Shown: piece after piece, positions 19,816-27,008 of the stretch | Numbering within the stretch: the first letter of the stretch is position 1 | Layout of the letters: every line of letters starts with the position of its first letter | NCBI RefSeq assembly: GCF_019972295.1 | Contig: NZ_BLJA01000001.1 | Location: forward strand, 3,007,574-3,071,573 | DNA length: 64,000 nt | Direction: 5' to 3' | From: Geobacter sp. AOG2 | GTDB lineage: Bacteria; Desulfobacterota; Desulfuromonadia; Geobacterales; Pseudopelobacteraceae | The notes under the pieces: generated by a model | Seen by the model: only the letters and a program-made list of their open reading frames with translations | The model's database searches: none | What the model was told of the DNA's origin: nothing | Made by a program: the position numbers and the translations under genes

Positions 19816-20274
19816 TTACCGAATCTCCGGCCCGCGCAGCCAATCGAACCGGATTTCCGGGTCATTATACGGGATTCGTATCTCATCTGCCGGATCATAG
19901 GTGTGCGACGTGACATAGAGCAGGTTGACCGGCCCCTGGACCGTCTTGCAGCCATGGGCAATGCCGGGAGGAATTTTCAGCGTGTGCGCTGGCTGGAAGT
20001 CACCCATGAAGAAATCCATGGTGCAACGGTATGTTGGAGATGCGGGGCGCAGGTCACACAGGCCGACCCGCAGAACTCCGCTGACCACGTACCACCAGTC
20101 GGTCTGGATGTTATGGAAATGCCAGGCTTTGATGACGTTGTCGAACATCAGGGAGTGGCTCCATTGACCGAAGCCTTCAGCGAAGAAGTCATCGCTGGCC
20201 CGGATGACTTCCCGGAAGAAGCCCCGCTCGTCACAGTGAGTCGTCAGCTCATTCAGTATGATGCCGTCAATCAT
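19816..20274 (-). CDS. RmlC-like cupin, dTDP-4-keto-sugar epimerase-related
   Basis: About 152 residues in a cupin fold. VIKAWHFHNIQTDWWYVVSG corresponds to the RmlC core with its catalytic His, and KIPPGIAHGCKT is the second cupin motif. DERGFFREVIRA at the N-terminus matches the RmlC family. It is shorter than classical RmlC (about 180), and WHFH replaces the usual R-G-L-H-x-Q, so it belongs to a side branch: either a 3- or 3,5-epimerase or a 3,4-ketoisomerase-like enzyme. It sits between the C-methyltransferase and an SDR with gaps of 10-20 bp. Confidence 0.75.
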   Translation of the reverse strand: MIDGIILNELTTHCDERGFFREVIRASDDFFAEGFGQWSHSLMFDNVIKAWHFHNIQTDWWYVVSGVLRVGLCDLRPASPTYRCTMDFFMGDFQPAHTLKIPPGIAHGCKTVQGPVNLLYVTSHTYDPADEIRIPYNDPEIRFDWLRGPEIR

Positions 20275-20293
20275 GGCAGGTTTTTCCGTCCTT

Positions 20294-21514
20294 TCAGTCC
20301 AGTATTTCTACCTGGGGTACATACACTATCCACTTCCCTCCTGCGGCTCGGAAGGCCTCTTCCTTTTTCATGATTTCCCGCTTGTGGTTCCAGGCGAACA
20401 GAAGCGCATAATCGGGGTAGTCCTGCACGAAGGATTCGTAAGGGCGGACAGGAATATGGGCTCCTGGGCTAAATTTTCCCTGCTTAATGGGGGTAGTGTC
20501 GCTGATGAACTCCACCAGATCGGGTGTGATGCCACAGTAATTGGTGATGGTTGTGCTCTTGGAGGTTGCGCCATAGCCGACCACCCGCTTTCCTTGGGCT
20601 CGTAACTCACACAGGAGTTTCATGAGCTGGTCCCGTGAGTTTTCACAATTACGACGGAATTTGTCGTATGTCTCAGTCAGGTGCAACCCGAGCCTGTACT
20701 CAATGTCGCGCTGCGCCGCCACATTGGCGGAAACTGCCCTGGTGCCCTTGTGGGCAATGACATAGCGCATGGAGCCTCCGTGCGTACCCTGGGGCTCGAC
20801 GTCGATGATCTCCATGCCGTAGCGCTCAAAAAGATGGCCGATGGAGGCCACGGAAAAGAGAAAGGTGTGCTCGTCGTAAATCTGATCGTAGGAAATTTTT
20901 TCGATGACGTCGCCCAGGTAGGGGTCTTCAAACATTACTACCCCTCCTGGTTTGAGCAGGATCGAGATTCCCTCCACGATGGAGTGGATGTACGGGATGT
21001 GGCACATGACATTGGCGGCCAGAAAGGCGTCTGCCTGGCCGTACTCCGTAATTATGCGGCGCGCCAGAGGGGCGTCGAAGAATTCGGTAACGGTGGTTAT
21101 CCCCTTGTCAATTGCCACTTGGGCAACATTTTTCGACGGTTCGATACCCAGATGCCGGATTCCGGCCGTGACAAAATTCTGCAGCATGATCCCGTCATTG
21201 CTTCCCATCTCGACCACGAAGGGGTCGTCATCGGTAAGGTAATCGGCGATGACATGGTCGGCGAACTCTTTGAAGTGTTGCGCCATATAGCGAGAGGTTC
21301 CGGAGAAAAAGGCGTAGTTTTCATGGAACATTTGCTCCCGGTCGGGCTGGTCGAGCAGTTGGACCATGCCGCATGCCGGGCAAAAACTAACTTGCATAGG
21401 GAATCGGTATTCCTCGTTGAACTGCTCGGGAAGAAGAAAACCATTGCCAAGCGGCATGCTGCCGAAGTCGATAAACGGCTCAATGGGGGAATTGCAAATC
21501 AGGCAGTTGATCAT
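20294..21514 (-). CDS. NDP-sugar C-methyltransferase (TylC3/NovU-like)
   Basis: About 406 residues with the three-part layout of sugar C-methyltransferases. An N-terminal zinc site has Cys4, Cys7, Cys45 and Cys48. A SAM domain carries VEMGSNDGIM, and a C-terminal sugar-binding domain contains RVVGYGATSKSTT. Tyr213, Glu215 and His216 (QIYDEHTFLF) align with the catalytic Tyr-x-Glu-His of the family. These enzymes methylate C3 of a dTDP-4-keto-hexose using SAM. The gene is second in the operon, 17 bp after the flippase. It predicts a branched, C-methylated deoxysugar. Confidence 0.85.
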   Translation of the reverse strand: MINCLICNSPIEPFIDFGSMPLGNGFLLPEQFNEEYRFPMQVSFCPACGMVQLLDQPDREQMFHENYAFFSGTSRYMAQHFKEFADHVIADYLTDDDPFVVEMGSNDGIMLQNFVTAGIRHLGIEPSKNVAQVAIDKGITTVTEFFDAPLARRIITEYGQADAFLAANVMCHIPYIHSIVEGISILLKPGGVVMFEDPYLGDVIEKISYDQIYDEHTFLFSVASIGHLFERYGMEIIDVEPQGTHGGSMRYVIAHKGTRAVSANVAAQRDIEYRLGLHLTETYDKFRRNCENSRDQLMKLLCELRAQGKRVVGYGATSKSTTITNYCGITPDLVEFISDTTPIKQGKFSPGAHIPVRPYESFVQDYPDYALLFAWNHKREIMKKEEAFRAAGGKWIVYVPQVEILD

Positions 21515-21531
21515 ATATGTGAGTTCCTTTT

Positions 21532-22866
21532 TTACCAGAATTTTGGGTACAGCATAGCCTTGGTCATCATAATACCGGTTCTGGAGAGTTGTTTAAATAA
21601 AAAACAGACGCCGTGCACTGCAAACCAATAAGCAATAAGTGAAGCAAAAGACGCGCCCAAACCACCATATCTAGGTATGAGTACAGCATTTAGTGCAACG
21701 TTTATGATTGCCCCCATCATAACGGTCACAAAATATATTTTCGTCCAATTCATGGTAGCCAGAAAGGCACTGCGGGCAAGTTCCATAAAAGTAAAAATGT
21801 TGGCCCAGGTCAGAACTATCGCCATGATGCCCGCCTTGGTATAAGCCGCACCAAACAGGTTTATTATCAGCCAGTGTGCGCTGAGTGACACGGGAATGGC
21901 AACGGCATATCCCAGAAAAGCCATCAGGTTGTAGTATTTCTGCAATTGAGCAAAGAAGTAGCTGTCACTAATTGTCCTAGCCTTAACTATACTTGGGTAA
22001 ACGGACCAGTAGATTGCTGTGGCTATGAAGTTCCACGGTTCAGCCATCCGCACGGCGACAGAATAAATCCCAACCTCTTTGTTTCCAAGAATATCGCCAA
22101 GCATAATCTGGTCGATTCGTTGGTAAACAGACATTGCAATGATTGACAATGCCAATGGCCAACTGTCCCGTATCAGCCTGCCTCCCCGCCTCATGGATGC
22201 GGTCCATTCTCCTAATCTGTGGCCTTTAGCTACATAGGAGATTACTAAACCGAGTGAACAGAGTCCCATTTCGATGGTGCCGGCCCAAGCGAAGGCTATA
22301 AGGGGAGCCTTACGGATGATGAGTATGATTCGTATGATCGAGCCGATAAAAAATGCGGGGCTCTTGGCATACACCGTGTACTTGGCCCGCACTTGGGAGA
22401 TGAACCAGCTTTCGATGACACCGGTTACCAGGAATAAATTGCCGAATGCCAGGATGGCGACCAGCCCGTGTACGAGGCTGTCGGATGGACGCAGATACAG
22501 TATGGTGGAAATTGCAATCACAAGTGATGCAATTCCACCTGCCAACCGCAAAATGAATGAGCTTCCCATTGTCTCTGCAGCACAAGAGGGGTCTCTGGCG
22601 ATATCCCGGACAATAATGTCCTCAAGTCCGAGCGTGGCCAACGGTGCAAACAGGGCGACAAAGGCCATGGCATAGCTGAGTGTTCCAAGTTTGTCCGGTC
22701 CCAGGTAACGTGCGATCCAGATGCTGATGGCCAGGCCTACGGCCATACGCATGATTTTGTCCACCATCTGCCAACCGGTATTGCCGATAATTATTCGGAA
22801 CTGGGGGTGTTCATCGAGGCGTTTGCGGATAATGTCCAGCAAATTTGTTGTCCACCAGGCATTCAT
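21532..22866 (-). CDS. Wzx-like oligosaccharide flippase (MOP superfamily)
   Basis: About 444 residues with 12-14 hydrophobic segments. The N-terminal IGNTGWQMVDKIMRM and RYLGPDKLGTLSYAMAF are typical of O-antigen/exopolysaccharide flippases. It would move an undecaprenyl-linked oligosaccharide from the inner to the outer face of the cytoplasmic membrane. It is the first gene of the deoxysugar operon; a 16-bp palindrome lies 26-41 bp upstream. Base composition looks more A+T-rich than the sugar genes after it, as often seen for wzx. Confidence 0.85.
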   Translation of the reverse strand: MNAWWTTNLLDIIRKRLDEHPQFRIIIGNTGWQMVDKIMRMAVGLAISIWIARYLGPDKLGTLSYAMAFVALFAPLATLGLEDIIVRDIARDPSCAAETMGSSFILRLAGGIASLVIAISTILYLRPSDSLVHGLVAILAFGNLFLVTGVIESWFISQVRAKYTVYAKSPAFFIGSIIRIILIIRKAPLIAFAWAGTIEMGLCSLGLVISYVAKGHRLGEWTASMRRGGRLIRDSWPLALSIIAMSVYQRIDQIMLGDILGNKEVGIYSVAVRMAEPWNFIATAIYWSVYPSIVKARTISDSYFFAQLQKYYNLMAFLGYAVAIPVSLSAHWLIINLFGAAYTKAGIMAIVLTWANIFTFMELARSAFLATMNWTKIYFVTVMMGAIINVALNAVLIPRYGGLGASFASLIAYWFAVHGVCFLFKQLSRTGIMMTKAMLYPKFW

Positions 22867-22891
22867 GATTTTTCTGTCTCTTCAAGGGCTA

Positions 22892-22907
22892 TCAGATAGC
22901 TATCTGA
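22892..22907. promoter_or_regulatory. 16-bp perfect palindrome upstream of the deoxysugar operon
   Basis: TCAGATAG followed at once by CTATCTGA, a perfect palindrome 26 bp before the flippase start codon. It could be a site for a dimeric regulator or a small cruciform in the 5' untranslated region. No regulator can be named. Confidence 0.35.
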
Positions 22908-23114
22908 CCAGGTAAGCCCCTTGCAAAAGTGTATGCAGTAAATTTTAAATATCATCCAAAAGGTCATGAAAGTCGAGATTCAAGGTTAACAACCTGATAT
23001 TGTTAGGTCGTCAGGCGCAACAGGCCAGGGCGCTACCGGTGAGGCTTGAGGAAAGAATATCATGGTTAATGGGGACAGTACAGAAGAGTCTGTTCCCCAT
23101 CTTGACAGCGCCTC

Positions 23115-23620
23115 TCAGTTTATCTTGCGGAGCGGGAGCAGCACCTTGTCAAGGTCCTTGAGTTGATTCAGACTGGGAAGTTCGTTTCAGTCGCTGCCAG
23201 TTGGCAATGGTTGGGACGGCCGCTCAAAGAGCACGAAGTGATGGCCCCAAGCGTTTGTTGCCAAGGCAGTCTTGAATTACCAGCAGAGCAGATCCTTAAG
23301 AAATGCTTCCTGAACGCTCCGAACTTGCGGGTGGTCTGCAGCTTTGCAGGGAGGAAGGACACTATCTCCGAACCCGCTTGTTCCCGTGCACTTGCCGAAT
23401 GCGACAGAGCGGATATTGGAGTCACGGTTTATGATTTGCTGGTTAAGGAAAATTTGGGCAAGGAATTGGTCGGGCACACAAGCGGCTCAACGGGCTGATT
23501 CAGGATTTGCTCAGGCAATTTGGAGAAAAAACGATTAAAAAGGCCAAAATATTTTCGCGGGAGAAGATGGGGGAGATGTTGTATCAACTTAATAATGAAT
23601 TGATTGAACATGGCAAATAA
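23115..23620 (+). pseudogene. decayed IS1182/IS5-type (DUF772) transposase remnant
   Basis: The first part reads AEREQHLVKVLELIQTGKF and continues to RPLKEHEVMA. It then shifts frame (a neighbouring frame gives QAFVAKAVLNY at about 23245-23275) and returns to NAPNLRVVCSFAGRK, TISEPACSRALAE and LLVKENLGKELVGH before a stop at 23498. This order matches the N-terminal DUF772 part of IS1182-type transposases. The catalytic middle and C-terminus are missing. The 3' part (to 23620) is open in another frame and ends in NELIEHGK; I cannot assign it. At least two frameshifts and an internal deletion make it non-functional. GGGGACAG and CTGTTCCCC (23071-23098) may be a relic of an element end. Confidence 0.6.
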
Positions 23621-23712
23621 ACGAACAGCATTCGCCAGATCCTGTACGCTTTTGCCAAAATAAGATCAGATTCATCCCTGACGCCATTTCGGCACGTTAT
23701 TATAAAGATCAT

Positions 23713-23744
23713 ACCGCCAGCGGCAGATGCCGCTGGCGGTTTTT
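23713..23744 (+). terminator. strong hairpin with T run
   Basis: A 13-bp perfect stem (23713-23725 with 23728-23740) around GA, followed by TTTTT at 23740-23744. The T run favours plus-strand termination, shielding the minus-strand gene ending at 23743 from read-through. It also forms at the 3' end of that gene's transcript and may stabilise it. Confidence 0.7.
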
Positions 23745-24801
23745 AAAGTGAATGGAGCAGTTTTGCCAACTCTTTGCTGATTTCAGAGTTACTACATCTT
23801 TTTGTAAATATATCATGGCCCTTCTCAGCCAGACGATCTCTTAAAGCTCCATCTGATTTCAGCTTGAGTATGGCATCTGCCAGCGCCTCCGCGTCAGCCA
23901 TAGGGACAAAGAAGGCACTTTCTCCGTCAACCAGTAATTCACGATTCGCCTCACAATCGCCAACGATAACAGGCTTTTTCATAGCCAGAAACTGGAACGT
24001 TTTTCCTGCGATCACTCGTCGCGCCTTCTTGATATCAGAAAAATGGCCGCCAAGACACACGTCTGATTTTGCAATTTCCCCCGGTAATCGTCCGTATGGA
24101 ATCCAATCAATAAAATGGATATTCGACACACCTTTTGCTTTGGCCAGATTCATAATCCTTTTCTTTTCCAGCCCATTTCCAATCACTACGAATTCTATAT
24201 CAGTAGCATTCTGTAATTTGCCGGCAGCTTCGACAATGTATTCAGTTCCGTGCAGTGGTAGAAAGGAAGAATAATAGAAAACCTTGAATTTATCGTCATC
24301 CCGCGGGGTCTCCCGGGGGTAAAAGAGGGATTCATCAGCCCCGACAAGCACCCTGTGGAACTTATCCGGTGGCTGATCGAAGGCTTTCGTGAAATAGTTG
24401 ATGTGTGCATACGTATCCAGGATAATCCTGTCCGCCCGATCACAGGCCGCCTTGTCCAAACGGTAGAGAATCCTTCCCGCCGGGGAATCGGGCCTGAATT
24501 TTTTCCGATCGAGACACATGGTGTCATACATGGAAACAAAGGGGTCGAAGATTATCGGTTTTGCAGTCGCTTTTTTTGCCAACGGAACGAAATAATGTCC
24601 CAGGCATCCTATAAACACAAAGTCGAAGTCCATTTTTCTCGCTGCAAGAACCTTTAAAACGGATTTGACAAATCTCCAGACGTACGTGCCTGATTCGTCG
24701 GAGCAATCAATAATATCGCAACCGCAGTTTCGAAGTCCTGCCAGGATCATCTCGTTTCTTACGTATGATCGTTCTTTGCCGCAGACGTAGAGAAGCTTCA
24801 T
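23743..24801 (-). CDS. GT4-type glycosyltransferase (GT-B fold)
   Basis: About 352 residues. N-terminal half: KLLYVCGKERSYVRNEMIL and IIFDPFVSMYDTMCLDR. C-terminal half: KVFYYSSFLPLHGTEYIVEA, VVIGNGLEKKRIM and the sugar-nucleotide site GKTFQFLAMKKPVIVGDCEA. In most GT4 enzymes the first residue of the E-x7-E motif is Glu; here it appears to be Gln (F-Q-F), which may change donor handling. It is a cytoplasmic, retaining enzyme adding a sugar to a lipid-linked or soluble acceptor. It follows the radical SAM gene by 21 bp in the same direction and is probably co-transcribed. Confidence 0.8.
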   Translation of the reverse strand: MKLLYVCGKERSYVRNEMILAGLRNCGCDIIDCSDESGTYVWRFVKSVLKVLAARKMDFDFVFIGCLGHYFVPLAKKATAKPIIFDPFVSMYDTMCLDRKKFRPDSPAGRILYRLDKAACDRADRIILDTYAHINYFTKAFDQPPDKFHRVLVGADESLFYPRETPRDDDKFKVFYYSSFLPLHGTEYIVEAAGKLQNATDIEFVVIGNGLEKKRIMNLAKAKGVSNIHFIDWIPYGRLPGEIAKSDVCLGGHFSDIKKARRVIAGKTFQFLAMKKPVIVGDCEANRELLVDGESAFFVPMADAEALADAILKLKSDGALRDRLAEKGHDIFTKRCSNSEISKELAKLLHSL

Positions 24802-24822
24802 GGTTACAATTCCTTCGCCTGC

Positions 24823-26259
24823 CTATTTGAGCGTTGCCCTGACCAAGTGGAAAAACCCCTTACAGATGCTGAAAAGATCATCCACAGATTTAATCCGGTT
24901 GATGTACCCCCAGACAATTTTCGGCCGGAGAAAAAAGAACAGATTAGCTCTCCTTTGTAACTGTTTCAATTCCCGACCCGACCTGCCGGCAGGATGATAA
25001 ACAGGTAAAAAATCGGTATACCCCCCCATCAGGCTGAGTTTTGTCCAGTCTATGGAATCTGGGTCAAGACACCCTTCCTGTATGGCAATATCCCAGAGTT
25101 CGGTCCCGGGAAATGGCGTGGCAATGGAGAAACGTACTTGATCCAGCGGCAGGCTGTAGGCGAATCGTATGGTTTGCAGCGACTCTTTACGGGTCTCGGT
25201 GGGCAGCCCGAGGATAAAGGATGCCCGGGATTTTATCCCCACTTTGTGAATAATCTCGACCGTTTTTCGAGTCTGTTCGAGGGTGATATTTTTCTTGATC
25301 AGATCAAGAAGTCGCTGGTTGCCAGACTCCAATCCCAGAGAGATGATGGAGCAACCCGCCCGCTTCATTGCGGTCAGTATTTCTTCGTCAAGCACATCCA
25401 CCCGTGCTTCTGCCCACCAGTTGAATTTAGCGGGATATCCCCTTCTGACGAATTCGTCGCAAAGCGCCAGGGTTCTCTTTTTGTCGACGGCGAAATTGTC
25501 GTCAAAGATCATCAGTTGATTGATCCGGTGATGCTCAAGGTAATATTCAATCTCCTCGATCACGCATGGTATCGAACGAAGGCGATAGGTTCGCTTTGTC
25601 AGAAGTTTGTTCGCGCAGAACATGCAGTCATAAGGGCATCCGCGCGACGTTATGATCAACCCGAGGCGGCTGCCCGTTCGCATGTCGGGGCTTATCCGAT
25701 ATTTTTCTATGGGAACCAGGTCGAGTGCCGGCATGGGATAACTGTCCAGGTCCGCGCTTATGATCCGATCCGGATTATGGCTTATAGCCGCTGCTCCATC
25801 TTTGAAGGATACACCGGCAATAGCGGCAAAAGGCTCCTGGTTCTGGAAAGCGGAACAGACTTCAAGGAATGTTTCTTCCCCCTCCCCCCTGACTACCAGA
25901 TCGACATTTTCGCTGTTCAAGAGGTCCTGCGGTCGCAGGCTGGCGTGTACCCCCCCCACAATAACAAGAGTCTCGTGTTTTTTCTGCTTGACGACCCGTG
26001 CGGTATCCAGGGTGCTGTACACGAGTGCGGATTGACAGGTGATGCCGACGATGTCAGGTTTAAGCTCATCAAGAACTTCTTCGAAATTTCTTTCTTCCAC
26101 CTGCGCGTCATAAATTCTGATTTTCCACGTTGGCTGGTGTTTTTGCAGATACGCGGCAATGTAGAGGAGGCCGACCGGGGGAAATACCCAGCCGACCTTT
26201 GCCAATCCCCCCATGTATCTGTTGATGTCGTAGGGTGGATTAACAAGTAATAGTATCAT
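24823..26259 (-). CDS. B12-binding-domain radical SAM protein
   Basis: About 478 residues. The N-terminal cobalamin-binding Rossmann domain (ILLLVNPPYDINRYMG, VIVGGVHASLRP, VVRGEGEETFLEV) is followed by a radical SAM barrel. Its cluster motif is intact: Cys208-x3-Cys212-x2-Cys215 (GCPYDCMFC). Such enzymes perform methylations or rearrangements on unreactive carbons. The sequence does not show which; a sugar, lipid or hopanoid are all possible. ATG 26259 has GGAGGG just upstream; a version from 26328 has no such site. It precedes a GT4 gene by 21 bp, so its product may be a modified sugar or lipid acceptor. Confidence 0.8.
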   Translation of the reverse strand: MILLLVNPPYDINRYMGGLAKVGWVFPPVGLLYIAAYLQKHQPTWKIRIYDAQVEERNFEEVLDELKPDIVGITCQSALVYSTLDTARVVKQKKHETLVIVGGVHASLRPQDLLNSENVDLVVRGEGEETFLEVCSAFQNQEPFAAIAGVSFKDGAAAISHNPDRIISADLDSYPMPALDLVPIEKYRISPDMRTGSRLGLIITSRGCPYDCMFCANKLLTKRTYRLRSIPCVIEEIEYYLEHHRINQLMIFDDNFAVDKKRTLALCDEFVRRGYPAKFNWWAEARVDVLDEEILTAMKRAGCSIISLGLESGNQRLLDLIKKNITLEQTRKTVEIIHKVGIKSRASFILGLPTETRKESLQTIRFAYSLPLDQVRFSIATPFPGTELWDIAIQEGCLDPDSIDWTKLSLMGGYTDFLPVYHPAGRSGRELKQLQRRANLFFFLRPKIVWGYINRIKSVDDLFSICKGFFHLVRATLK

Positions 26260-27008
26260 TATTCCCTCCAGAGAGATGTTTCGGCATCCGGCGCGTTTTT
26301 GAAAGCATTTTTTCTTACCTGGAAACAATAACAGGGTGGTTTTACTTATTTCAACCGGTTACGCTGAAAAGATTCAGAAGGAGTCTGCTTGTCTTGACAT
26401 GAACACTATTGCAAATAAGGCTCTCGGCACATGCCCGCATAAATTCCTGAAGAAAACCCCCTGATAGAAACTGCTCAATTTCCCCGGAGGCTGCTGAAAA
26501 TGCGACGCGAGTATGCCGTTTGACAACTGATTTATAACATCATTGAAGAAATTTTGAAGCAAGAAAAGTGGCTGGCCCGCCCTTTCCGGTTATGTCAAGA
26601 GTTCTCATTTTACTCACAAGTCTTCGCATGATTGATCCCGAAAATCCAACTTGACATGCCTGACAAAGCACCATAAGAATCCGTTTTGTCAAATCAAAAT
26701 GACTTTTTATCAATAATCTGTTACTATCGGCAGCGAATAGATGTGGTGGGTAGCATAGAGATTGCTGCTGCAATGTTTAGGACTACATCCGATCAACTTA
26801 CTGTTAAATAGCATATGCGGGTATTCTTCTAGTAAGTACTTTCAGGCATTGGCAAGGTAAAAGGATATTGTTGAATTATCTGCCGCGTCATTCTGACCCG
26901 AATCAATAATTATTCCGTGCCTGTTACGGGGATAGAGTAGCTTCGAAGACCATTTATAAAGTTCAATGTTATCATTCGTGAGTAAGTAGAGAGCACCCTG
27001 AAATTCAC
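26260..27008. other. intergenic region between divergent transcription units
   Basis: About 750 bp. On the minus strand, TTGAAA (26349-26354) and TATTGT (26325-26330) with an 18-bp spacer form a weak candidate promoter for the radical SAM gene. The rest is A+T-rich. It has no coding stretch with a credible start, no RNA gene I recognise, and no clear promoter for the kinase at 27009. Confidence 0.35.

Noticed and set aside
20681-21631. Open frame of 316 codons on the plus strand
   Set aside because: Antisense to the C-methyltransferase gene; no family resemblance.
22925-22950. Possible sigma-54 promoter ahead of the deoxysugar operon
   Set aside because: A TTTTGCA-like -12 is present, but the GG of the -24 element is missing at the needed distance.
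25138-26250. Open frame of 370 codons on the plus strand
   Set aside because: Antisense shadow of the radical SAM gene at 24823-26259, whose motifs are clear.
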